Positions 26,555-38,262 of a DNA stretch of 64,000 bases are shown here, one piece after another. The translations under genes were made by a program, and so were the position numbers. Origin of the DNA: Ciona savignyi. Lineage: Eukaryota > Chordata > Ascidiacea > Phlebobranchia > Cionidae. The first letter of the stretch is position 1. Every line of letters begins with the position of its first letter. The notes under the pieces are model-generated. The model saw only the letters and a program-made list of their open reading frames with translations. It searched no databases and was not told where the DNA came from. The DNA lies in contig CH002695.1 of the NCBI GenBank assembly GCA_000149265.1, positions 81,277-145,276 of the forward strand. Direction: 5' to 3'.

Positions 26555-28462
26555 TTATTTCGAAGGTCTCTTTCTGCCAGACGACATTGTCGGCGTGCTT
26601 AGAACAGTTTTCATGGATGAAGATGGCCCCTTGTTCGGGTTGAAAGGGCAATAACTGGCAGTGTGTGCGGTGTCACCAGTTGCACCACAGAATGGGCAGA
26701 TGTGTCTGGAGAATGAAAAGGAGGATTTTGTTACCGATATGAAACGTATATTGATCTTCGTAAATGGGAAAACTCAAGGGACGTTATCATGGGGTCTTTA
26801 CCTTGAACATTTATCTTGGGTGATTGCCTTCTTGAGCATCGAGCAACTTAACAAACGTTTATTCTAATGCTACAACACAGTAACCCCACAACCACAATCT
26901 CAACATTTACTCTGACATTTGTTCAATTATCGTTGCCCAAGACAGAGAAATAAAAGTAATATACGACTGTGAAGACACGCACGACGCAGCAAATAAATGT
27001 CATTTACCTTTTTAGTAATGCCCCGTTAGATAAAATATTAAATTACGGTAGAATACTTAAGGTTTATCTCAGTTAAAGAAAAAACGCAGGGGTGGTTATC
27101 ACGGGGAGAATCGCCAGATTAGTACACGTGAGTTATCGGTACATGCGTTCCTCGTATCTTGGTCTCTTGTGATTAAAAAGCCTAACAAATACATGCATAT
27201 AACACAAAGGCCAATATCTCAGGTAAGCCTGTTGAATAGTGTTGACTGCACAATACCAGTACCGATAGTTTTAAACTCACATATTACCTGATAGGTGGTT
27301 AGTAATATATTTAGCCTGTAGAATTATGATGAATCCAGGCAAACTTCAAAGTAAGTTTCTAAATGTGCCCAACCCGATTGGATAAGAAATGGAGAAAACA
27401 AGATAAAAAAAGAAAGGAATAAAGTGGGAGAGAGTATAAACGAAGGATTAATAGGGGAGAAAATTATAAAGAGATAAAAGATAGTTGTGGACATGAAGAA
27501 AAAGGGGATTGGAGGAGGAAGGCCTTTGTGCATAAACGTGTGCCGCGGGTTGGTGTATTAGTAATCGATATAAAAGGTGTATGTTCTTGTATGTCGTTTT
27601 TCTACTTTTACCGATACACATTGCACTGTAATACAAACTTTTAGGTTGATTAGTTTTTGCTAAAAGTAGCGTTTATCAATATTTGTCCAAAAAGCGTGGA
27701 AAAAGTTTAAAAATAAGAAAACAGTTTTCATCACTATATTCTCTTGCTTTTAAACTACAATTTACATTGTTCTGCATTATACGCGTTTACATTATCACTT
27801 AACAATGAACTTTGTCAACACTTCCTCGTCCAATTAAAGTCAAATGATTAATTCGCAAATAAACGATATTGTAATATATTAATACACTATGCAAAGTGTT
27901 TTTATTAATGCCTTATAGCCAGTTTAGTTACTAATTAAACGGAATTATTACATCTTACCACAATCTACGCACCTTCTTAGTATTGGGCAAGTGATGTGTC
28001 CTCTGGCGTCTCGAATTCGGTGACTTGTATAAAAATCCAACGGTTCTTTATTGCTTTTGCAAAATGTACAAAATACTTGGTAACTTCCCCGGTGGTGACG
28101 TAAAGGTCGGAAGCCGGAAGTGTTCGGAAACGGAAGAATAAACCGCGGCTGTATCTGAAAATGTGGTGTTTGCGGCCTACTAGGTCCTGGTCGACCCCTT
28201 ACGTGAAGTTGTGGGGGTAATGGCGGCCTAAAAGTCGCTCTTTCACGAATTTGGGGAAATGTAGGTGGAAAGGGCAATTGCATTCTACCCGCACCTCGTA
28301 CCATTCGAGGCGGCAGTGAAAGAGGATGTCCCCTACCAGATCTCTCTCTTTGCAACTAAAGAAATGTGCAGTTAACTACTAATTGCGTAACATATAATTA
28401 CAACGTACTTGGTAGCTCTGAGGTTCATGCAGGCCTTGCACGCTATAGCTTCTCCGGTTCAT
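26555..28462 (-). CDS. nanos: Nanos RNA-binding protein
   Basis: Three exons join in phase: 28462-28409, 28355-27973 and 26705-26555, giving 195 residues. The C-terminal half has the two nanos CCHC zinc fingers, split by the second intron. The first is C-x2-C-x12-H-x10-C (CTFCKSNKEP...TSH...TCPIL) and the second is C-x2-C-x7-H-x4-C (CPFCGATGDTAH...YC), which fits the family signature exactly. The N-terminal part is rich in Pro, Arg and Phe. Nanos works with Pumilio and CCR4-NOT to repress mRNAs in germ cells. The donor of exon 1 (GTACGT) and its ATG were chosen because an in-frame TAG lies directly before exon 2 and forms its acceptor. Exon 1 is the least certain part. The gene converges on the NmrA-like gene, with 255 bp between their stop codons. 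Confidence 0.93.
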
Positions 28463-28989
28463 TATTAAATCGACAGTACACACAGAATAGGCCTATAGCA
28501 AAAAGGCACACGTGTTACAATACCTAAACCTGTTGCTGGTAATTATACGAAACAATTTGCTAAATAACGCTGCGTATGGTTGTGAACAACTGGCTGCTCT
28601 GTTTTGTGCTGTCTAACAATGCCTCGCGAGCTTTAATTAAACCCTAGTGGCATTTTATTTATGTTTCACAACACAAGACTTGCTAAAACATAATTAGCTA
28701 GGATATAAACTGTGTTAAAAATAAATTAATCCTGCCTTCTACTGCCAAACCCTTTACACGTGGTTCGACAGGTACATCAAAGAAGCCGCTTATTTGTGTT
28801 GTCACACAGCCACAACAACATAATAATTGATTTTAAACTATTTGAAAATGAGCGAATGCAAAGTAATACTGTTGTACAATTATAATTTTCCTCGGCTTCT
28901 ATTGATTGCGTCACACAACTCATCCAAAGCCAGTTTGTTGAAGATGGTAGTACTGTGTAACGTATAGTAATCAACAAAAATATACCCAA

Positions 28990-29275
28990 CTGGTTAATCC
29001 ATTTGGTGAGACCTAGTGGCCCGTAGTAAGCCGAAAGATTATCGGTCAGTAGATAGTCGGATGTGTGCTTTGACAATACATTTGGCGGACGTCGCTTTAA
29101 CTTGTGGGACTTCGACAGAACACAGTGGATTAAAAATCGGTCAAACTAACAAAGTGGCATCGTATCAATTGTATACAACACACTGAATAGTTTTCACACA
29201 ACGAGGGTGAGGCTAACAAATCGGATGATTGTTACAACCCCCTGCGTTTTCAGTCCATGGGGATAAAACATAACT
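28990..29275 (+). repeat. Diverged forward SINE copy
   Basis: 'tggttaatccatttggtgag' to 'gataaaacataactgccc' follows the SINE order (lead-in, 'cagtggattaa', 'acaacacactg', 'gatgattgttacaaccccc', 'ccatggggataaaaca') with many substitutions. It is an old relative of the family. Confidence 0.5.
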
Positions 29276-29498
29276 GCCCCACCTGTGTCAGCTTGCCGTA
29301 AGACTCCCCAAAATAAATAATATTTCGATGTGTGGACGTCTCGCTGAAAGCGTAGTTACCTAGCAACAGATAACCAAAGATAGGGAATTATGTTTTTGGT
29401 TTAATTTCGCTATTTCAGTCTTTAGTACAGTCACTATTTGTATCGTTTACTGACACATAGAATTTAAATTATATTATAATGTATTTTGTTATCTTTTA

Positions 29499-29805
29499 GT
29501 CGGCCGATTAGTCTGGTGGATTAGTGCGTTCCTTTCTGCCGAAGTGTCACAGGTTAAAAACTGTTAGCTAGCTAGTCGGTTGTGTCTTTGGGCAAGGCAC
29601 TTGACGGACAAAGCCTGAACCCAGCGGATTAATGGGTACCGGTACTACTAAATTTAAGGAATGTGTGAATCATACACAAAACACTGCAATAGCTCCAGTA
29701 ACCCGACGGTGTGCGCGAGGTGATCTGAGGTTTGCCGTGTGTTAACCCCTTTGGGTTCCCATTCACGAGGATGGACATGAATATCCTATATTATCTTATC
29801 CTACA
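29499..29805 (+). mobile_element. tRNA-derived SINE, copy 4 (diverged)
   Basis: The head 'cggccgattagtctggtgga' is more diverged than in other copies. The body from 'gctagctagtcggttgtgtc' on is close to the consensus, ending 'ggatggacatgaatatccta' with a degraded TATCC tail. The tail is directly followed by the target duplication of the foldback element at 29814. Confidence 0.8.
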
Positions 29806-29813
29806 CAAATATG

Positions 29814-30497
29814 TGGGTCCCTTTATTTTGTACAGGTCCGCTAGGCCAGCTTGGTCCGCTATGTCCAGTGCTAGGTCCAGTACCCCGTATGGAAAGTACG
29901 TCAATTTTCGCCGAGATCTCGAGTGTGCACACGCCAAATATTTAAGTGTGCAGTGTGCAAACGTCCAAGAGTGCACACTTCAAGTGTGCACAAAATCTCC
30001 TTTTTATTACTATTTTGTAAAAAAACTTAAACAAACATATTATTCTATCCTAAATCTATCGTGTCCATGAGCTAACATATCTATCTACGTAACAAAAAAC
30101 GTACTGACAGTAAATTACCTGAGGTCCAGAGGTAGGTTTACAGGTTTGTTGGAAATTATACGATGTTTATGCTGTCAGCTCACAAGCATGTGTGAAATTT
30201 CCCAAGTGTGCAAAGACGCAGGAAAAAAAAACTCGAGTGTGCAGCTGCCGTACTTTCCATACTGGTCCAGTACTAGGTCCTGCGCTATGTCCAGTGCTAG
30301 GTCCAGTGCTAGGTCCAGCGCTAGGTTCAGTGCCCTGACCAAAACACTAATTTAAAACCTGCCCTAAACACTAATCTCAACCCCAGAACCAACCCTAACT
30401 CCAACCCCATGTTTAAAACTAACTCCAGCGGACCTAGCGCTGAGTGGACCTAGTGGACCTAGCGAACCTAGCGGACCTGTACAAAATAGAGGGACCG
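29814..30497. mobile_element. 684-bp hAT-like foldback MITE
   Basis: Flanked by identical 8-bp direct repeats CAAATATG (29806-29813 and 30498-30505). The ends are inverted repeats of about 30 bp: left TGGGTCCCTTTATTTTGTAC and on to GGTCCGCTAGG, right the complement with two or three differences. Inside lie copies of a GCTAGGTCCAGT-type 12-mer at both ends, a second inverted pair around 'gtatggaaagtacg' (29888 and 30248), and 'gtgtgcac'-type repeats. There is no transposase. The 8-bp duplication suggests the hAT superfamily. The right inner part (30365-30425) has a CTAAC/CCCTAA-like simple sequence. Confidence 0.8.
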
Positions 30498-30616
30498 CAA
30501 ATATGTTGCTTTTTTATAACAGAATTAAGAAAAGTGGAGTGAAGGACTATTTGCTATTCCCGTAACAATACCGATAGTGTTGTCAAATAAGATAAACGTT
30601 TTTTATTGGCCGTAAA

Positions 30617-33600
30617 ATGCCAGTTTCTACCGAGATGCACAAACCTCCTATTCAGGAACAGATAACAGAGATTACTAAGAAGATTCAACTTTTGGGTAAC
30701 TCTAACTGTTTGACATTCTTTGTTAAACTTAAACTAGCGTTGATGTATACCCCGATATGAGAAATATAATATGTGACAGTGTCACGCACGTTAACTTTGT
30801 AGTAACATGCAGCCTTTTTTTTAAAATTACCCTATGTCATCATTTTTATTTATAAATATCCCTTTAATTTTTTTAGCAAGCTGCATGTACCTTTGAATTT
30901 TGACCATACTTCTCATATCTTTCCTCTATAAACAAATTCTTAATTTTGTGTTATCCATGCATGATAGAACATAACCTGCATTAAATTTGCACACACTTTA
31001 TATCATTGTGTTATCAATAGAGGGTGATCGGAAAGCATACTATGAAAGTTCGCAATGGTCAATTAAAAAGAACAGAGACATCATTTCAAAGATGAGGCAA
31101 GATAACAAAAATCTGCACAAAAACCTTGCAGATGTTCTCGCGGTAAGCTGATGTGAAATTAGAAGTATTTTATTAAATGTGTATAGTGCATGTTTCCACT
31201 AATCAACTGCAAAGTTAACTGATGTGTATATCCGGTCAGGTGTAATACCAGTTTAGTTGATTTTCACTGTTTATTTCAGAAGGATAAAAACTACGACAAA
31301 CATGTATCAAACCAGTATTAAGTGAATGTGCCAAAGGTTATAAATTTGCTATTGAGAAAAGCTTATCTAGAATCAGGGTTCTAATGTGGACGCTAGTGAC
31401 AAAATAGGATCGTATACAATACACAACATTGTTAATGTAAACTGTGTGCATGTGATAGTCTAACTTGTGACTTTTTGTTGTTGATACTTGATATAACATA
31501 TTTTTTGTTGCGTTACCCATATGTCCACACCTTTAAAAAAATAGCTCCCCATCTAGACATGTACAATCTTACAGTTTCTAAAGTTTGTATGTGATTGTGA
31601 ACAGGAATGGGCCTTAATTAATGCCTGTGTAACCAACTTTATCTCCAGGGTGATGACAAAGTGATTGATCAGGCATTTCAAGGCCGCCATGTTGAGCGAG
31701 CTGCACTTCGAAACAAAACTGGGAAAATGGCGGTTTCTGTTGTAGATCAAAAGGTCAGTCTGAAAATGTCAAAAACCTATTACCTGATGCAACTAGCCAA
31801 TGTCAAAGTATTCCACCAACCACAAAGTCTAAAACACCATTTCTTTTGGTCGTGTTTAAATATATTTTATAATAAATATTTAGTGATGAGGATCTTGTAG
31901 TAATTCATAGATACCAGTAGTGAATTATCAAATTTAAAAGGCTTCGCATATACCCAGTCATGATCGCACAGCATATCCCACAACTGATATAATATATCAC
32001 ACTACAAATGTTATATATCGTAGTGCCGATACTATATATAGTCCACTGCCATGTGCACTCTAACCATAAATTGCTGGTGAAGATTATTGCTCATTATCTG
32101 TGTTCATATTATGTTGTCTGCGTGTTATAGTTTTAAAGTTAAAGGTTACTCGTGCTCAGCAATCTTACATTAATTCTTTCACACTGATATAATAATTGCT
32201 TAGCCAATTGGATCAATTGTGCAGAAACCTAGTGGAGAAGTTAAAGATTATAGTATATTTCAAGAATGTTGCGTTTCTTATTAGAATATATTAAAAAATA
32301 TAATTTACTTTTTTTCTTAAAACACACAGGTATGTGATAATAAAAAGAAGTTGAATGCCATGCGCTCGACAACAGAGGCGCGCAAGAAGAAGCTGTCGGA
32401 GTTGAAGACGCAACGCGACCAAATGATGAAAGATGCCTCAGCTGCCCTCGAATTGGACAAGGGGGAAAGTGACGCGGCTCAGGTGAAAATCAACTTGTTA
32501 TGGAATAAATGAGAACCAAGTTTGCTAAGTAGGCAGCAATATCAAAATAATATTCAATTACAAATAATCAGGACAAATTCTTAGACATTTGGGTAGAAAA
32601 TTATCTTTAAGATTGATTAGTAAGTGCCACAAAACATAGTTTAAACAACAGCACCAATTTTTTTTTTAATTTTAACTACAATTGCAATGTGCCATTTAAC
32701 AACAATATACAGTTTCGTGACTGTTCTCTTTTTCTGCCAGTTTTATAAATGTTTATGAAAACTAATAAATAAATTTGAGTAAACCATTGCAGCACCTAAG
32801 ACAACTGGAAAATCGACTCGACAAAGCAAGACTGAAAAGCCAGGAAGCTGAACATATCAGTAAAGTCTATGAAAAGATAAAAGCTCATTTGCAACAGGTT
32901 AGTCATTTATCACAAAAGTCAATTTTTGATATTGAAGATGTTGGGTTTTGACCAGAAAGTATGTCCGTTATCTGTGCCATGATTAACTATGGTGTTTGTA
33001 AACTAAAGTGGTCAGGATGGCGGGATTGATATCAGCCGCTGTCTAATTGGTTGCGACCTCGAGCTTGACAATAAACCGACATTGCTTGAACCCAGTGGTT
33101 TAATAAGTTGAATAATATGTCACATTTTCACTATCCGATGTAGGTATGTGATATTGTAAAATAAAATGATTTTTAGTGTTGCAAAATACTATAACAGATA
33201 TAAAAAGTACATGATGCAATATCTCTGGTTTCTGGGCTGAGGTAACATAGCACACTGACAAGCACTTACCAGCTTTGCCTTAGTGGTTTTAAATTTATCG
33301 ATCAAGAATTTAAATCAAATACATTACACAAGTACACAATATCATCACTGACCTACACAACACAGTTAATATCGCATCATGATCAGTCGTATTCCTTGTT
33401 GTTCTCACTTCAGGAGAGCTTAACCTTCCACAATCAACTGGACCAGCAAGAAGCCGACATCTTGAAAACCCGGCAAGAGCTGTCTGAGGTGCAATCCATG
33501 TACACCGATGCACAGGTGGCCAGAGATGACGCGAAGGAAGAACTTGCCAGGCACGAGGACATTGTTTACAGGTCAATTACACATTGATATTGGTTGTTGT

Positions 33601-36600
33601 GTGATGTATTTTATCATTTCTGTACTGATTGGTGCATTTGTGTGGGAAATATCTTTATAATTATACTGAAAGATAAAGTCAAATGTAATTGCTGGGTGTA
33701 GCATTGGATAGTTTATTTAACCTGTCGCTGAATCAGGCAATTTCTGTTTTCTGTCAGTCTACAAAGCTAGTGGCGGAGTTAAATTGTGAGTTTTCCTTTT
33801 ATGACTTTTACACTAAAATAAAGGCATTCATTAAAATACCACATGATCACTTGTCACAATGCTATTGTAATTTGTTATGGTAGATGTATACAGTTTTTTT
33901 TAACTTATTGATCCTGTTGTTTAAGCAACTGTAGCTAGGTAAATTGCCCACAAGCACAGCCTACTGAAAATCTGCTGGTTGCGATCCCAAACCGTTCAGC
34001 AAAATGTCCCACGATGCAAACACCATACCCCCACACATACCAACATCGAGTTCTTTACAGAGAGCGCAAGGAGAGGGAATTAGCGCTGGCTGAGCTGAAA
34101 GCACAAGCTGAAGAAAAGAAGGCTCACGCAGAACGTGTAGAACGCAGGGTGAGCAACTGAATTCACATTTTAAACGAATGTTGTGTTATTATTATTGTTC
34201 CCAACTCAATTATCTTCTAATTTCCTCTAAAACAATGTAAAATGATTCTTAGCATCACAGCATTAGTTTGCACTTGTGTCATTGCCGCTCGTTTAAATCA
34301 AGCATTGTTACAGCTGCAACGAGCTGCGATGCAAGAGCAAGAACTTGGTCAGGAGGGAAGCAAACCTCTTCTCAGTGAGGAGGAACAGGAGAAGAAGATA
34401 ACTTCGTATGAAGAAGCGTTCCTCCGCATCAAGGAGGCAACTGGGGTCTCTGGGATCCAGGTGGGACAGGGCTGGGATAATGGGTTGAACAAAAAACTGT
34501 AGCAACATTTCCATCATATAAGCAATAGCTTTATTATACAAGCAATATCTTTATTATATAAGCAATAGCTTTATTATACAAGCAATATCTTTATTATATA
34601 AGCAATATTTTTTTTATATAAGCAATATCTTTATTATATAATCAATATTTTTATTATATAATCAATATCTTTATTATATAAGCAATATCTTTATTATATA
34701 AGCAATATCTTTATTATATAAGCAATATCTTTATTATATTATTATATAACACTTTGAAATGGTTTCTGTGACCCGATTGTGGGTGTGAGATAATCTAGGA
34801 TAGAATTAGAGGATAGTCATGTTTATTTTTGTGAATGGAAAATTGTAAGGGATGGTTAGCAAATATTACCTCAGTATTATGTTAGAGAGTGCTATCAAAC
34901 GAGTAATAATCAGATTGCATTGCGCTCACCATTAGGTTAATGTTGCCATCTTTTGTATATGATTGAGATGTTCCTTTAGTTTTAGTAGAACCCATAATCA
35001 CCAACATCTTTTCACAGGAAGTGGTGGCGAGGTTCAAATCCCAGGGCGACACACAGCAGCACCTGGAGGACTTGAAGAAGGAGAATCAGAAGCAGCTGCA
35101 GAGATTGCAGGAGGAGCGAGTGAAGTTGCAGCAAGAGTACGAGGACATGAAGTACTCCGGAGAAGCTAAACTATCGAGGTTCGTTTCATGATATCATTAT
35201 CAAAAAATTTTTAGTATAATTTCGTTTACAAATGTAGTAGTTTTTTAGGAGGATGTAATGTTCATCTCTATATGGGTGGAAACAGGGTGTTATTATGATA
35301 GGATATTCATGTTCATCACCCATTATTAAAAGGGCAATCAACAGATTACCTTGTGCTCATACTCTGGTTATCAGAGCTATTACTTTGTGTTGAATATGAT
35401 AAATATATTTCTACAGGTTTGTTGAACCCATTAATCCATTGAGCTCAGACAACATCAACAGCAACCTAGAGTTAAAGGAGACGTCTGGTATCAATTCCAC
35501 AATATTAGAACTGATGATCTGATGTGCTACAAGCAGATCTTACCAACTGGAAATAAAATAAACTCTTTACATATTTTCCCGTCGCTTCAAATCCTCGACT
35601 TCTTCCCACAGCGGACAGAGGATGCTGGAGGAGTTTGAGCAACATCTGCAGGAGCAGGAGCAGAGGAGAGATGAGGCTGCCGATAAGCTTGAGCGAGCAA
35701 GTCACGTGCTGGTCAGCGTGAAAGCGGGAGTTGAGCATCTGGCTGATAAGTTGCAACATCTCAAAATGGTGAGGTTGTTGGGGGTTTGGGTGTGCCTGTT
35801 TTGTGTTTAAGACTGTATGATGCTTAGGCAAATGATGCAGGTGATGCTGCTGTTTTACCAGTCAGATAAGCAACATTCACTATGTTGTCGTAGGCCTATC
35901 TGGTAATTGGGAAAAATGTATGGTATTCTAACGATAAGATAAAAGACGTTGTTATCTTAGGGAGAAGCCATAAATTTACCACATATTTAAATGCTCCAAG
36001 TTACCTTTCATTCCACATATCTGATCCTATTGTGTTGTTGCAGACAAAGAGCCATGTTCCGACCGCACATTTGTCTCCGTCTTCTGATGAATATGTCCTC
36101 GATCTTCTCTCCATCTCGGAGGAGAAGCTGCTGAAGCTCCTGGAGGACTTGGACGGGAAAGAACTCATTGACATCCTCCGGCAGATGGAAGAGGAAGAGG
36201 TTTGGATGTCTGGAGTTTTGTTTTGGATTATTTACAACTCGACAATCAGTTTTGAGCACGTCTATCAACTGTCAATGAAACCATTAACATATGATACATA
36301 AAATGATAATCTTTTCTAACAGTGTGTCGGAACAGATACCACAATAGCTCAGTCATATCGACTGTTGCTGCTGTGATATCTGCCTGTACACTTCTTGTGA
36401 TCCAATCTGATTATTTACGACAAGTTAACTCAGTCGGTTAGAGCTTAGGTTATCAATAGAAGGCTGTTGAATCAAAACTAACCGCTTGCTAGTTTGTTTT
36501 GTCTGCGCACAGAGAACTTAGCGGACGTTGCCTAAACACAAAACACTACAATAGTTCTTGTTACTCGACTCTGGTCATGTATTCTAACGGTAACTGTATT

Positions 36601-37323
36601 AAAACCCGCTTTGCTGTCCAATCCCCGGGGATAAGCATGAAAATCCCGCCCTAACATACCATCATCCTCCCCCGCAGTTCCACTCCAGCATCGAGAGCAA
36701 ACTGCCGTCGTACAACGTTCGCATACCGCTACCAGCCACCCACAAACCGGACGCATATGAAGGTATATGGTTGTGCTTATAGTCCTATGGACACGCTAGG
36801 CAATCACACCAGAAAGTGAGATAAATAGAACGAGGACTGGCCAAATTACATGAAATAGTTGTTGTATACTAAAGATAGGTTAGAATACCTTTCTTCCTGC
36901 ATTCATAATCATAAATTCTCCAATGTATTTAGATCGAGGAGTATTTGAATTAATAACTAGAATAAGTTGGATCGTGTATTTGTAACCGCTAGCACTTCAA
37001 ATTGTATTAACGACTTAGAAATCCACGTTTGTAATACAAATCTGGTTTTCTGTAGAAGATTTTTGTTTTAACCGAGCCAGGTTTCGAACCCATGATGGGC
37101 TCGTTACTCGGACCGTTTTTATATTGTAGTCGGTATATGTATCGGTCGCGATAACCATTTGGCCACACAACCGTACTTTTCTGCAGAAGATGACGAGAGT
37201 GGCGACGACGACGCTGGAGCGCCCACTAGAGTCGATTTGAAGCGGAAGTCCCAGCAGATCGTCGATTCGAAGACGAAGAAAGGCCGGAGTCGTCCTCGGA
37301 AGAAGAAAGCTGGCAAATTGTAA
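30617..37323 (+). CDS. ODAD3: Outer dynein arm docking complex subunit ODAD3 (CCDC151)
   Basis: Thirteen exons join in phase: 30617-30695, 31021-31142, 31649-31753, 32330-32482, 32793-32897, 33414-33571, 34061-34148, 34314-34460, 35018-35178, 35612-35768, 36044-36199, 36678-36762 and 37187-37323. They give 550 residues (human 595). The diagnostic opening [18 protein letters not shown] is present, then [73 protein letters not shown], and [12 protein letters not shown] near the end. Almost all of it is coiled coil, with an acidic then very basic tail. ODAD3 anchors outer dynein arms to axonemal doublets and is needed for ciliary and sperm motility. Donors after 34460 (GTGGGA) and 36199 (GTTTGG) are weak but keep phase. 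Confidence 0.94.
34508..34745. repeat. 20-bp minisatellite in ODAD3 intron 8
   Basis: About twelve tandem copies of a 20-bp unit, AAGCAATATCTTTATTATAT, start 48 bp after exon 8. Variants alternate (ATAGC/ATATC, TATAC/TATAT), which shows that pairs of units were duplicated together early in the array. Later units are more uniform. Confidence 0.95.
34765..35480 (-). repeat. Two decayed reverse SINE copies flanking ODAD3 exon 9
   Basis: 34765-34995 and 35285-35475 both carry reverse-orientation SINE blocks: 'aggatattcatgttcatcac' or 'gaggatagtcatgtttattt', 'gggcaatcaacagattacct', 'gtagaaccca...taatc'. Both are well diverged. Exon 9 of ODAD3 (35018-35178) lies between them. Confidence 0.5.
37075..37170 (-). 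repeat. tRNA-like repeat, second family
   Basis: 'gtttcgaacccatgatgggc' and, 60 bp on, 'cggtcgcgataaccatttgg' match the units at 50335-50660. On the minus strand this reads as a tRNA-like A-box side followed by a B-box-like GGGTTCGAAAC. It lies in the last intron of ODAD3, ending 17 bp before exon 13. Confidence 0.6.
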
Positions 37324-38262
37324 CCGGCTCGCCGCCCCACAGTTTATCCTACGTCACCGTCATGTTTTGCATTTACTATAAACGAACTTACGGTTGGGAA
37401 TCCGATTTCGAATCCACATTCCATCAAATCCCACAAAAGTTATATTTATTGTTCCAACTGTTAACCCCTACATAAACCGATATTCCTTCTGAACACCCAC
37501 TGTATATAACCGCATATTTTTTTTAGCACTGAAATATCTTTTAACTGGTTTTACGAATTATTCAGTGCATTGTCAGCTAGTAGATGATGCTGCACTGTGC
37601 TGATTTAGTCGGTTTTCTGCACTTTTTATGATAAATACTTCATTTTAGTGCCTTTCTATTTCAAAATGACCCTTGATAAGTGTTGCCAATCCACTATTTT
37701 GTATTCACTTTTCCTGCGAGCGTAGTCAAAGAAGGCAACACTGTCCAATCCAATGTACATTCAAAAGAATTAAACTTTTCCGGTGTTGTTTTGCAAGTTT
37801 TGTTGAATTTTATGAAAATGTATCTCAATTTGACATTTGTCTCGTTGTAATTGAAACTGCAAAGAAGGCTTTGGATTTTATTAACTTCTTTTTACCGACT
37901 AGATTCTGTACGAGACAATACGACGTTATCAAAAACTAGCGATTTCAGTAACTTCGGCAGCAAAAATGTGCAAATTACAACTATAAAAATTGAAGCATAA
38001 ATCGACGCATAGTACCGTTTCCTGCGCCGTAATAAAATATTAACGATGACGAGAATAAAAATAATCGAAACTCAACATAAGATTCGCGATACAGTGTTAA
38101 ATTAAGGGTGAAATATTGAACTGATCATTTCAGGTCCAGGAGTATTTCAAACAATGCTAGTTTAAAGCAGAGCTATGGAAACTGCGGAAGGTATCAGAAT
38201 AAGACTGTATTTCAGCGTGATGGCGAAAGTAAAAAATGGAAAGAATTGTGCAGCGACCGCTT
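37324..38262. other. Convergent intergenic region, ODAD3 / synaptotagmin 3' UTRs
   Basis: About 940 bp lie between two stop codons that face each other, so mostly 3' UTR. No coding exon was recognised. Possible poly(A) motifs are 'aataaaatatta' near 38031 and ATAAAT near 37631. Confidence 0.5.
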
